Below, one piece after another: positions 26,104 to 33,496 of a stretch of 33,538 bases of DNA. The stretch comes from Granulosicoccus sp. (lineage in GTDB: Bacteria > Pseudomonadota > Gammaproteobacteria > Granulosicoccales > Granulosicoccaceae): contig JAHDGK010000026.1 of assembly GCA_020627685.1 (NCBI GenBank), positions 36,666 through 70,203 of the forward strand, written 5' to 3'. Position 1 is the first letter of the stretch. Each line of letters begins with the position of its first letter. Position numbers and translations under genes: made by a program. Under the pieces are notes generated by a model that saw only the letters and a program-made list of their open reading frames with translations, made no database searches and was not told the origin of the DNA.

Positions 26104-26119
26104 ATAACGCTAGTCGAAC

Positions 26120-27388
26120 TTAGTCAACAGGGCATGCACCGTCTGAGGCTGCATCAGGAGCCCAGCATGGAGCACCAGCTTCTTCCATGATCTTTCTTAA
26201 CGAATCAGCTTGATCATCAAGTACTGTGCGAACGTCTTGACCCGCAAGAACAATTCTCTCGAAAGCATCAACATAAACTGCGTTGAACTTTCCACCCAAG
26301 TCACCTAAACCGACAGGCAGTAAGCCTGGGTTCGCATCAGCAGAGCCGGACATTGCAGCAATTGCAGCACCAGACTTCTGTACAGCAGCAGGCATATCAG
26401 CTGGAAGCTCTACGTCAACAACCGGGAAGAAGTTGGTTGCTTTGAGAGTTTCAATTTGAGTTGAAGGTTGTAGCAAGTAAGACAGCAGCTCTTTCGATGC
26501 GGCCATATCAGGTGATGTTCCTGGAACAGCTATACCGACGACAACTGGCATAAAACCACGACCTGTTGGACCTGCAGGAGCTGGGAACGCAATGAAGTCA
26601 TCTGGACGCGAATTGAACGCATCAGCCACACGGGCTGTGTGGTCGAATACAACCCAGACTTCTTCAGTAAGCAGTTGCTCTTGCATGAATGAGAAGTTAG
26701 TGGAACCTGGGTTCGTGTAGCTCCAAAGCTCTTTAAACTTGTTCCATGCAGTTTCAGCTTCAGCTGAACGGAACTTAGTCACCATGCTATTGGTGTATGA
26801 GGGATACATATAGCCCTGGAAGAAACGATGCTTCAAGCCTTTAGGACCTGCAGGAAAACCAAATTTAGGAGAACCTGTTTCCTCTGCCATATTCTTTGAC
26901 CATTCAATGAGCTGATCATAGCTAAGAGCATTGATGTCAGCTCCTTCAGGCAGGAAAGGCAGAGCTTTCTTGTTGGCAGCCATGATGTAAGTAGCCTGCA
27001 TCCAAGGGATATATTTTTGCTCGTCAGTGCCTAGCTTACCCAGCTCGAGGAACGTGGAGTTCACACCATCTACATTGACATCTGAAAGATCAGACAGATT
27101 GTCTGACAAAGAGATTAGATTTCCATGTAGTGAACCTAGCAGACCAATTTTACCTTCGCCCGCTTGTGCTTCGGCTTCAACACGTGTTAGCCATGGGCCG
27201 TTATCACTGGGTTGAAAGTCGACTTCGCCCGAGAAACCAGCAAGCACTTTTTCTCGTACCGCTTGCGCCTCTTCCACAGGCTTAGCCTGTGTGGACCAGA
27301 AAAGTACTTCCGCTGAAGCGGCACCAGATGCTAATAAAGACATCCCCGTTGTTAAAGCAACAACTAAGGACTTACGCTTAAATGACAT
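26120..27388 (-). CDS. Sugar ABC importer substrate-binding protein
   Basis: Periplasmic binding protein of the carbohydrate-uptake family. From the ATG at 27388 it has 422 residues and a Sec signal peptide (M-S-F-K-R-K-S-L, hydrophobic core, cleavage after A-A-S-A at residue 26). GGAGAG just upstream of the ATG supports this start; upstream in-frame sequence to 27484 lacks a signal-like beginning. The pattern (F-W-S-T-Q near the N-terminus, W-M-Q-A-T-Y-I-M-A-A-N-K-K-A hinge region, G-R-G-F-M-P-V-V-V-G-I-A-V-P-G) is that of family 1 sugar-binding proteins. No lipobox Cys is present. Two Cys near the C-terminus could form a disulfide. Confidence 0.9.
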   Translation of the reverse strand: MSFKRKSLVVALTTGMSLLASGAASAEVLFWSTQAKPVEEAQAVREKVLAGFSGEVDFQPSDNGPWLTRVEAEAQAGEGKIGLLGSLHGNLISLSDNLSDLSDVNVDGVNSTFLELGKLGTDEQKYIPWMQATYIMAANKKALPFLPEGADINALSYDQLIEWSKNMAEETGSPKFGFPAGPKGLKHRFFQGYMYPSYTNSMVTKFRSAEAETAWNKFKELWSYTNPGSTNFSFMQEQLLTEEVWVVFDHTARVADAFNSRPDDFIAFPAPAGPTGRGFMPVVVGIAVPGTSPDMAASKELLSYLLQPSTQIETLKATNFFPVVDVELPADMPAAVQKSGAAIAAMSGSADANPGLLPVGLGDLGGKFNAVYVDAFERIVLAGQDVRTVLDDQADSLRKIMEEAGAPCWAPDAASDGACPVD

Positions 27389-27462
27389 AACTCTCTCCGA
27401 TTGAGTGGTGGCCTTTAAGGATACGGCCGGGTGTAATAAACACAGCTTGGAATAATCGCTTT

Positions 27463-27476
27463 CCACACGTGTTTGG
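27463..27476. promoter_or_regulatory. Possible LacI-family operator in the binding-protein promoter region
   Basis: CCACACGTGTTTGG contains the 8-bp palindrome ACACGTGT centred on CpG, about 75 bp before the binding-protein start. LacI-family operators commonly have a central CpG. The outer bases do not pair well, so support is modest. Confidence 0.35.
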
Positions 27477-27529
27477 TAATGCAACTAAAATTATTCGGTG
27501 TAGAGGCATTAAGAAATCCATTGACCCTA

Positions 27530-28612
27530 CTACCCCTTGGTTTTACTAACAGTTTTGAGGCTGTTAGGTACAGGCTTTGGAGCAGGTCCGTGACTGCCCC
27601 GTCTGATGAATATGGGTGAAACAAGCTTTTGCTGAATTTGATCGGGCGTGTCCAACGTGTCCAGAATTAAACCAGCTGTTTGTTGTGCAGTACTTCTTAT
27701 AGATTGATCAAACGTCGTCAAACCCGGGTTTGAATAGTGCGCGGCTGGGATGTTGTCGTATCCAATGACAGTCAGAGATTCTGGCACGCTGACTCCCAAT
27801 GACGCTGCGTGCTCGAGTACGCTCAAAGCAAGCTCGTCGGTAAGTGCAACTATGGCACTCGGTCGATTCTCAGATTCAAGCATCGATCGTATAGCCTCGC
27901 CCCACGATGCGGTATCGAATCGTGGTACGTGACGTGTGGTAAGTGTGACATCTGGATCACCACAATCCTTTATTGCCCCTATGAGCCCATCCTCTCGATA
28001 TCGTCGAAAGGTCATTGACTCAGTGATTGACAACAGCCCGATCTTCTTATGCCCTAACTCTTGGTACAACCACTGAAAGAGATCCGAAAAGGCTTGCTTA
28101 CCGTCGGTATCAATCCAACTGTAATCACTGTGATCGAGTGTTCTGCCGTGTGCAACAAATGGAAATCCACGCTTAACAAGGAAATCTACACGCTCATCTT
28201 CTTCGGCAATACGAGTGAGCACCATCGCGTCAGCCCGGCCAGCGTCGACAATGTGCTTGAGCACAGTGGCTTCTGACTGCGAACTTGAAACAGTTGTCAT
28301 GAAAAGATCTCTGCCCTGCTCGGCCAAGCCTGCGCTCAAACCGGTGATGTACTCACCAAGGAATGGATCGAGAATCGCAGTTTCGCGAACAGGCAACAGG
28401 AATCCGACAAAACCGCTGCGACCAGTTACCAGCATTTTGCCCGCTGAATTGGGTACGTAATCGGCCGCTGCGGCAGCAGCTCGCACTCGATTCTTCGTGG
28501 CTTCGGCAACATCCGAATAACCCGCCAAGGCTCGTGAGACCGTTGTAATAGACAAGCCCAGCTCGGCTGCTATCGCCTTCAACGTGCCTTTTTTGGGTGC
28601 GGTTATTTCCAT
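27530..28612 (-). CDS. LacI-family transcriptional regulator of the sugar operon
   Basis: A 360-residue regulator. The N-terminal helix-turn-helix and hinge (L-K-A-I-A-A-E-L-G-L-S-I-T-T-V-S-R-A-L-A, residues 11-30) are followed by a periplasmic-binding-protein-like sugar-sensing domain (about 65-340), including D-E-L-A-L and V-I-G-Y-D-N-I-P. It lies directly upstream of the importer genes on the same strand, so it is the natural local regulator, probably a repressor released by the imported sugar or its product. A good palindromic operator lies upstream of its own gene, suggesting autoregulation. Confidence 0.94.
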   Translation of the reverse strand: MEITAPKKGTLKAIAAELGLSITTVSRALAGYSDVAEATKNRVRAAAAAADYVPNSAGKMLVTGRSGFVGFLLPVRETAILDPFLGEYITGLSAGLAEQGRDLFMTTVSSSQSEATVLKHIVDAGRADAMVLTRIAEEDERVDFLVKRGFPFVAHGRTLDHSDYSWIDTDGKQAFSDLFQWLYQELGHKKIGLLSITESMTFRRYREDGLIGAIKDCGDPDVTLTTRHVPRFDTASWGEAIRSMLESENRPSAIVALTDELALSVLEHAASLGVSVPESLTVIGYDNIPAAHYSNPGLTTFDQSIRSTAQQTAGLILDTLDTPDQIQQKLVSPIFIRRGSHGPAPKPVPNSLKTVSKTKG

Positions 28613-28686
28613 GACTCTGCAGATCGAGAAATCGAAAATAATCGGCAGATCGTCTTATTTGTGAATATCTGTAACAAATCAGCCTT

Positions 28687-28702
28687 TCCAAAACGTTTCG
28701 GA
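28687..28702. promoter_or_regulatory. Likely LacI-family operator upstream of the regulator gene
   Basis: TCCAAAACGTTTCGGA is a 16-bp near-perfect palindrome: only one base pair fails. It is centred on CpG with an AAACGTTT core, the classic LacI/PurR-family form. It lies 75 bp before the LacI-type start. The rest of 28613-28907 contains no gene and no clear terminator. Confidence 0.5.
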
Positions 28703-28907
28703 TGGACGATATCACATAAGTTATGCCGTGAAAACACTAATCACAATATTTTTTGCGAGCACACCTCCTCAATAAATCACCTAAAAAGACCGGGAGGTTG
28801 TCTGAGGCGATGCTGAAGAAGCCCGCGTTATCAGAGCGCGTGATGAACAGAGAGCAAGGGTAATTCTCGAGGCAAGCGGGTTAGCTTCGACTCATTGTTC
28901 AGGCTTG

Positions 28908-30116
28908 TTAGTAACCCAGTTCGGCGGCCACGTCTCGAGCCACGGACTTCCATTCGTCCAACTTATCACTCATGGCGATACGCTCTAGGAAATCATGATC
29001 CAATTTGGATTCCACCACATCATTGGGCTCCTTCTCAACCGCCCAATGAGCCAGATAGTTGCTGATGTGGACCACCCCGACGATATCCAACTCATGTGAA
29101 AAAATCGCAGAAGGCGTGTCGTGGAATGTCACAGCCTCTACCACTGACGTGGGTACGCCCCATAAATTCAGGAAATATCCGCCAATTTCGGCGTGGGTGC
29201 ATCCAAGGATATCCCGTTCAGCAGCTGATGACGCCCATGTATATGGAGCACCGTCTTGGACACTAACCAGAGACGCAACGACTTCCGGCCGTTCGATGGC
29301 AATAATTATCTTACCTACATCGTGCAACAGACCCGCTGTCATTAAAGCTGATGAGCATTCAGAAGCCGGTGCTATCTCTTTGGCTATCGATGAACATAGC
29401 TGACTGTGTTTCTGCATAGCCGAGACATCGAAGTAATCCATCTTGGGAATGTCTTTTGATTTTTCGAAAAGCTGATCCGCAAGCAATAGAGATCGAATGA
29501 CTTCAAGCCCCAAATGGGTGACAGCTTGACGAGCAGAAACAACAGACACCTGCCTTCTAAAAAATGAAGAGTTGGCTAGCTGCAGAATTTTCGCTGTAAG
29601 CGCTAAGTCCTCCTCAACGAGATTCGCTATATCGTGAACTGAGCTATCACTTGAATTGATACTCTCCAATAATTTTCCCTGCACATTTTCACCGGCTGGC
29701 AATCTACCTGCAGCACCCGCTAACTCTTGCACGATAGGGTTATCAAACGCTTCAATTAGTCCTGTATCACGCGAAATAACTTCATCAAGTTCGTCAACTG
29801 CGCAAGGTTTGGTTAGATATCGCTGCGCTAACTCAGTGAGCTTAATGGTGTTGTCTTCATCGGCATAGCCCGTTAAGGCAATTCGAACAGCATTCGGATG
29901 ATTGTCCTTCGCGTACTGAAGCACTTCGATGCCACTTAGGCCAGGCATTCGCACGTCAGAAACAACAACGTCGTAGTTTGAGTCTGTCATCTTTGAAATA
30001 GCGGCATCGCCACCACAGGCGAATGTCATATCCCAACGTCTTCTAAATTTACGAAGGGAATCTTCAAGGCCATCAAGAACAGCAGGCTCATCATCGACAA
30101 ATAGGATCTTTTTCAT
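28908..30116 (-). CDS. Response regulator with HDOD output domain
   Basis: A 402-residue protein. The N-terminal receiver domain (about 1-120) has Asp8/Asp9, phospho-acceptor Asp54 in V-V-S-D-V-R-M-P and Lys105 in L-T-K-P. The C-terminal HDOD domain (about 140-340) has the G-L-L-H-D-V-G-K-I core at 264-272. HDOD domains are HD-related, usually without proven enzymatic activity, and act in signalling through protein contacts. The gene overlaps the histidine kinase by ATGA, so it is almost certainly the cognate partner. No DNA-binding domain is present. The pathway output must therefore be protein-protein or some undescribed activity. Confidence 0.94.
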   Translation of the reverse strand: MKKILFVDDEPAVLDGLEDSLRKFRRRWDMTFACGGDAAISKMTDSNYDVVVSDVRMPGLSGIEVLQYAKDNHPNAVRIALTGYADEDNTIKLTELAQRYLTKPCAVDELDEVISRDTGLIEAFDNPIVQELAGAAGRLPAGENVQGKLLESINSSDSSVHDIANLVEEDLALTAKILQLANSSFFRRQVSVVSARQAVTHLGLEVIRSLLLADQLFEKSKDIPKMDYFDVSAMQKHSQLCSSIAKEIAPASECSSALMTAGLLHDVGKIIIAIERPEVVASLVSVQDGAPYTWASSAAERDILGCTHAEIGGYFLNLWGVPTSVVEAVTFHDTPSAIFSHELDIVGVVHISNYLAHWAVEKEPNDVVESKLDHDFLERIAMSDKLDEWKSVARDVAAELGY

Positions 30117-31573
30117 GCTGCTAAGTCTCTGCCACCTTCTAACTGGGGCGATAGGCTTCCATTGTTGTTCGAAGCTATAGGTAGTTCAATAAAGAAGGTC
30201 GTACCATGCTCAGGAGATGTCTCAAAATACAGGCGACCGCCATGTTTCTCTACGATTATATTGTGAGATATCGATAAGCCTTGACCCGTGCCTCGCCCCA
30301 CTTCTTTGGTTGTGAAAAAGGGATCAAAAATACGATGTTGAATGTCCTTTGGGATACCAGTGCCATTGTCAGCCACGCTGACGATAACACGCCCATTTTC
30401 CATTCTTGTAGACACTTTTATCGTGCCTTCCTCGACGTTGTTTTCGGCAATGGCGTGCGCCGCATTGACGACCAAGTTCAAAAATACCTGATTTAAATCA
30501 CCCAAATAGCAATCTATCAGTGGAATTTCTTGTAAATCGGTTTCTATTCTCGCTACGTACTTATATTCGTTGCTAGCAACCGTAAGGACTGTGCCCAAAG
30601 CACGGTTGATATCCGCGTTGTCTTTTTCTTTTCTATCCGGGTGAGTAAACTCATTCATAGCACTCACAATTTCGGTTACACGCGCTATACCTTCTAACGC
30701 TCTATTGAGCGCCTTAGGCCCTCTTTCACATAAGTAGTCAAGATCTGCATCTTCAAGTTTTTCTTGGAACTCCATGACTTTCGGATCCGCCATCAAGCTA
30801 TCTTGAGAAAAGTAGCTATTTAATGTGTTGTTTAGGCCTCCAAGATCTGACAAGGAGTCATTCAAAAAACTAAGACTACTGCCAATGTATTGCATCGGGG
30901 TGTTAATTTCGTGAGCAATCCCAGCCGCTAACTGGCCAACAGATTCTAGTTTTTGCGCATGTCTCAGTTCAACTTCCACACGCTCTCGTTCCTTCATCTC
31001 ATGTTCTAATACCGATTTGGATTCCAACAGTTCTTCCGCTTGACGCTCCAAAGCTTTGGTACGCCTTAGAACTCTCTCTTCCAGCTCCTTGTTCAAGTGT
31101 GTAAGCTCATCTGAAAGACGCATACTGTCATCCAAAGAAACTTTCTGAGCCTGCACCAGTATGAGAAAGTCAGACATTGGGCTATGCACAGGAAAATCAT
31201 TCAGTGAAAATCCCAGACTATCCAACACGTCTACATCTGTTACCCAAGGCGATACCAGGAAAACAAAATGGGATTGGTTTTCGCTGACAACCATCTGTCC
31301 GCGCAATACGAGATCGGGGTGTTTTTTCGAGGCAAGTAAGAAAAGTTTGTTCTTAAATTTGGCTAGGTCTGCAACACTTTTTACACCTGACGGGTGCTGA
31401 AACGTGAAGTGATCAAACAAGCTTTTATTATCTTCATGCACTTGCCCAATCTTTCTCTCTAGGGGCTCTCCAAAACTCAGAATACTACCTAAATCATCAA
31501 TCACGATATGAAACGGAAAAGCTTGCGTCAATAGCTTTTCACTAAGTTCTGATGAATGGAATAAGCCCGTCAT
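30113..31573 (-). CDS. Cytoplasmic histidine kinase with N-terminal HNOBA domain
   Basis: A 486-residue kinase with no membrane helix. Residues about 15-150 match the HNOBA (H-NOX-associated) domain of soluble guanylyl cyclase: F-P-F-H-I-V-I-D near 19-26, L-V-L-R-G-Q-M near 88-94, F-L-V-S-P-W-V-T-D near 105-113, and F-S-L-N-D-F-P-V-H-S near 122-131. A charged coiled coil (about 150-205) leads to the H-box, with phospho-acceptor His221 in G-I-A-H-E-I-N-T-P. The ATPase domain has an N-box (N-L-V-V-N-A-A-H-A-I), D-N-G-T-G-I-P and G-R-G-T-G-Q-G-L. It starts 6 bp after the H-NOX stop and overlaps the response regulator. It should receive the H-NOX signal and phosphorylate the REC-HDOD protein. Confidence 0.93.
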   Translation of the reverse strand: MTGLFHSSELSEKLLTQAFPFHIVIDDLGSILSFGEPLERKIGQVHEDNKSLFDHFTFQHPSGVKSVADLAKFKNKLFLLASKKHPDLVLRGQMVVSENQSHFVFLVSPWVTDVDVLDSLGFSLNDFPVHSPMSDFLILVQAQKVSLDDSMRLSDELTHLNKELEERVLRRTKALERQAEELLESKSVLEHEMKERERVEVELRHAQKLESVGQLAAGIAHEINTPMQYIGSSLSFLNDSLSDLGGLNNTLNSYFSQDSLMADPKVMEFQEKLEDADLDYLCERGPKALNRALEGIARVTEIVSAMNEFTHPDRKEKDNADINRALGTVLTVASNEYKYVARIETDLQEIPLIDCYLGDLNQVFLNLVVNAAHAIAENNVEEGTIKVSTRMENGRVIVSVADNGTGIPKDIQHRIFDPFFTTKEVGRGTGQGLSISHNIIVEKHGGRLYFETSPEHGTTFFIELPIASNNNGSLSPQLEGGRDLAA

Positions 31574-31579
31574 GAAGGA

Positions 31580-32137
31580 CTATGCCGCCTTCTGCTGCTC
31601 GAAAGTGACTAAGAATTTTTCTATGGGAGATTCACCAGCAACCGTCTCCATATACTCAACTTCTACGGGAGTGCCAAATCTCTTGCCAAGCCCGCGTACT
31701 AATCCAACCAACATGGGTGCCAGACCAGCCCGCTCGCTCTGATATTCAACAACAAGCCGTCCACCTGACAGTTCTTCACAGGTAATTTGGGGAGGTCGAA
31801 GCTCTGGAAAACTTAAGCGAATTTGTGCGTGAAGGCTATCCATATTTTGTAAGAACTCAAATACAGAATCGCCGTAAAGAGACATTGTCTTACCGTAGCC
31901 CTCGTCAACAGTAAACTGGATCCAGTGCTCACCAAATGCTTCGAGTATTTGTTCAGCAGGCGTGTCAAGAACCTCACTTGCAGCACCGACCAAATCATAA
32001 GTGACCTGATCCGGATAAGGCTTCATCATGATGAAGGATTGGTCAACACCTGCCTTCTTCGCGATTTCCTGCCACTTAGCATCACCAAAATTGGATTTGA
32101 CTAATTGCTCAACCGCCTTATTTACAAGTCCATACAT
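31580..32137 (-). CDS. H-NOX haem nitric-oxide sensor
   Basis: A stand-alone 185-residue H-NOX domain. It begins M-Y-G-L-V-N. The proximal haem ligand is His103 (S-L-H-A-Q-I) and the haem-propionate motif Y-x-S-x-R is Y132-Q-S-E-R136. The position of the distal Tyr that stabilises O2 in the Thermoanaerobacter protein aligns to Pro141, so NO selectivity is expected. An ATG at 32152 is in frame, but the ATG at 32137 gives the family's usual start and has GGAGAG upstream. Its position directly before an HNOBA kinase indicates that the ferrous-nitrosyl state controls that kinase. Confidence 0.95.
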   Translation of the reverse strand: MYGLVNKAVEQLVKSNFGDAKWQEIAKKAGVDQSFIMMKPYPDQVTYDLVGAASEVLDTPAEQILEAFGEHWIQFTVDEGYGKTMSLYGDSVFEFLQNMDSLHAQIRLSFPELRPPQITCEELSGGRLVVEYQSERAGLAPMLVGLVRGLGKRFGTPVEVEYMETVAGESPIEKFLVTFEQQKAA

Positions 32138-32344
32138 ACAATCTCTCTCCACTCACTACTACCCTCAATTTTTCGGCAGAAATGGTAAAGAAGTGAACAA
32201 CGGCGTATGGATTCCGTCTATTGGTTATAGACTTCAGACCTATCGAAATGATAAGTACGTCATATTTTGGCGAGAGCCTCACTTATGACAAACGAGCGAT
32301 CGGCTGGTACTTGGGGTTTTCTGTAATTAGCTTGGCAACTAGAA

Positions 32345-32368
32345 GCCAGAGTTTCAATGAACTCTGGC
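32345..32368 (-). terminator. Stem-loop after the DUF533 gene
   Basis: GCCAGAGTT (32345-32353) pairs perfectly with AACTCTGGC (32360-32368) around a 6-nt loop, 24 bp beyond the DUF533 stop on the minus strand. The following T-run is poor (TTCT), so termination may be weak. Confidence 0.5.
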
Positions 32369-32392
32369 CGTTGGACTTAAGCTTGAAAGTGC

Positions 32393-33151
32393 TTAGGAAG
32401 AGCGCAATGGCGCTTCCAATTGAAGAACCAATGAGGCATCCAGATTGAGCGCAACCGCTAATTTATCTAAATAGACTCGCTCTTCCGCATCATCCATATC
32501 GACAACCATAGCAGAAGCAATGTACAGCTCTGCTGCAGTCTCAGGCGTATCTGCCAGAGCAGCAATTCTGTTGACATCAACAGGCTTACTCATTTCTGCC
32601 AACAAAAAGCGCGTAACGTCTTGCTCCAAACCCAGGTTATTAATTTGCTGAGTGATCATGTTCATCTCTTCATCGTCGACATGCCCATCGGCTCGAGCCG
32701 CAGTGATCATGGCTTGCATTAACGCCTCACTGCGTTTTGCAGCCGCTTGGTCGGCCAAATCGTTAATTGGAGTGCCAACGTCAAACTGATTAAGGTTCAG
32801 GGATGCCGGTTGAGCCGTCTGGTTGTTGATCTGGGCAGGCGCAGCGCTCGGGGGAGTTTGTTGGGATTGCTGTGATTGCCAATCGGTATACGCTTTGTAG
32901 GCCAAACCGCCAATCGCTGCAGTGCCGCCTAGTTTTGCAGCCTTCCCCACAAATTTACGGGTGCCTTTGCTTCCAAACAACAGTGCTACCGCCCCAGCAG
33001 CCAAAGCGCCTGCGCCAGCTCCTTTGAGCATGGCGGTACGTTCGTCGCCAGCCGGTGGAATAATGTTTCTTTCCTCGGCCATTTGCATTCCGGCCGTTGT
33101 GGCGCGTTGAGACTTATCCAGCAAACCGTCTAGTATCGCTTTAGCATCCAT
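32393..33151 (-). CDS. DUF533 / TerB-like protein
   Basis: A 252-residue protein similar to the YebE-type DUF533 family. After M-D-A-K-A-I-L-D-G-L-L-D the region about 42-88 is rich in Gly and Ala (G-A-G-A-G-A-L-A-A-G-A-V-A-L-L-F-G) and may insert in or associate with a membrane. A Gln/Pro/Ala linker (about 92-120) leads to a helical TerB-like domain (about 135-250) with A-A-R-A-D-G-H-V-D-D-E-E, an acidic motif typical of TerB folds. The function of DUF533 is not established; envelope-stress links are reported for relatives. AAGGA 8 nt upstream supports the ATG. Confidence 0.88.
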   Translation of the reverse strand: MDAKAILDGLLDKSQRATTAGMQMAEERNIIPPAGDERTAMLKGAGAGALAAGAVALLFGSKGTRKFVGKAAKLGGTAAIGGLAYKAYTDWQSQQSQQTPPSAAPAQINNQTAQPASLNLNQFDVGTPINDLADQAAAKRSEALMQAMITAARADGHVDDEEMNMITQQINNLGLEQDVTRFLLAEMSKPVDVNRIAALADTPETAAELYIASAMVVDMDDAEERVYLDKLAVALNLDASLVLQLEAPLRSS

Positions 33152-33496
33152 TGAGTAATCCTTAAGTTAAAAAGTTTTAAATACAACCTGTTAAGGTTGT
33201 GGCACACCCAAATATTTCAAGGAGTTTAACTCCTGAATAAGTGTGCATCAGGTAACAGGGTATGAGTGCAATCCCTATAGCGCAAGGCAATCTAACTTGT
33301 ATGCTGAAAAATTGCACATTCTCTCTCCGACCCACTACAGCCACAGAGTACGGGGCATTGAAAAGGCCCGATAAGCCATTTTTTATGGAATTGCCCCAAA
33401 CCTAAATCTGTCGCTTTTTGGGGTGCCTCAACGTGAGTGCACCCCCTGAGTGAACCGTTAAATCAAATTTCTAGATCTTTCAATACAGAAAGAAAG
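33152..33496. other. Intergenic region with several hairpins, no gene
   Basis: These 345 bases hold the DUF533 promoter and the end of the acidic-tail gene. Three structures stand out. ACAACCT (33183-33189) pairs with AGGTTGT (33194-33200) around a 4-nt loop. AGGAGTT/AACTCCT (33220-33234) is a near-continuous palindrome. GGGGTGC (33420-33426) pairs with GCACCCC (33439-33445), and CTCA/TGAG extends the stem inward. A GGC/GCC hairpin before TTTTTT (about 33364-33382) may be a weak terminator. No reading frame here looks real. Confidence 0.5.

Noticed and set aside
28740-28800. CCTCC/GGAGG inverted repeat as a terminator
   Set aside because: The arms are short and separated by more than 20 nt, with no T-run in the needed direction.
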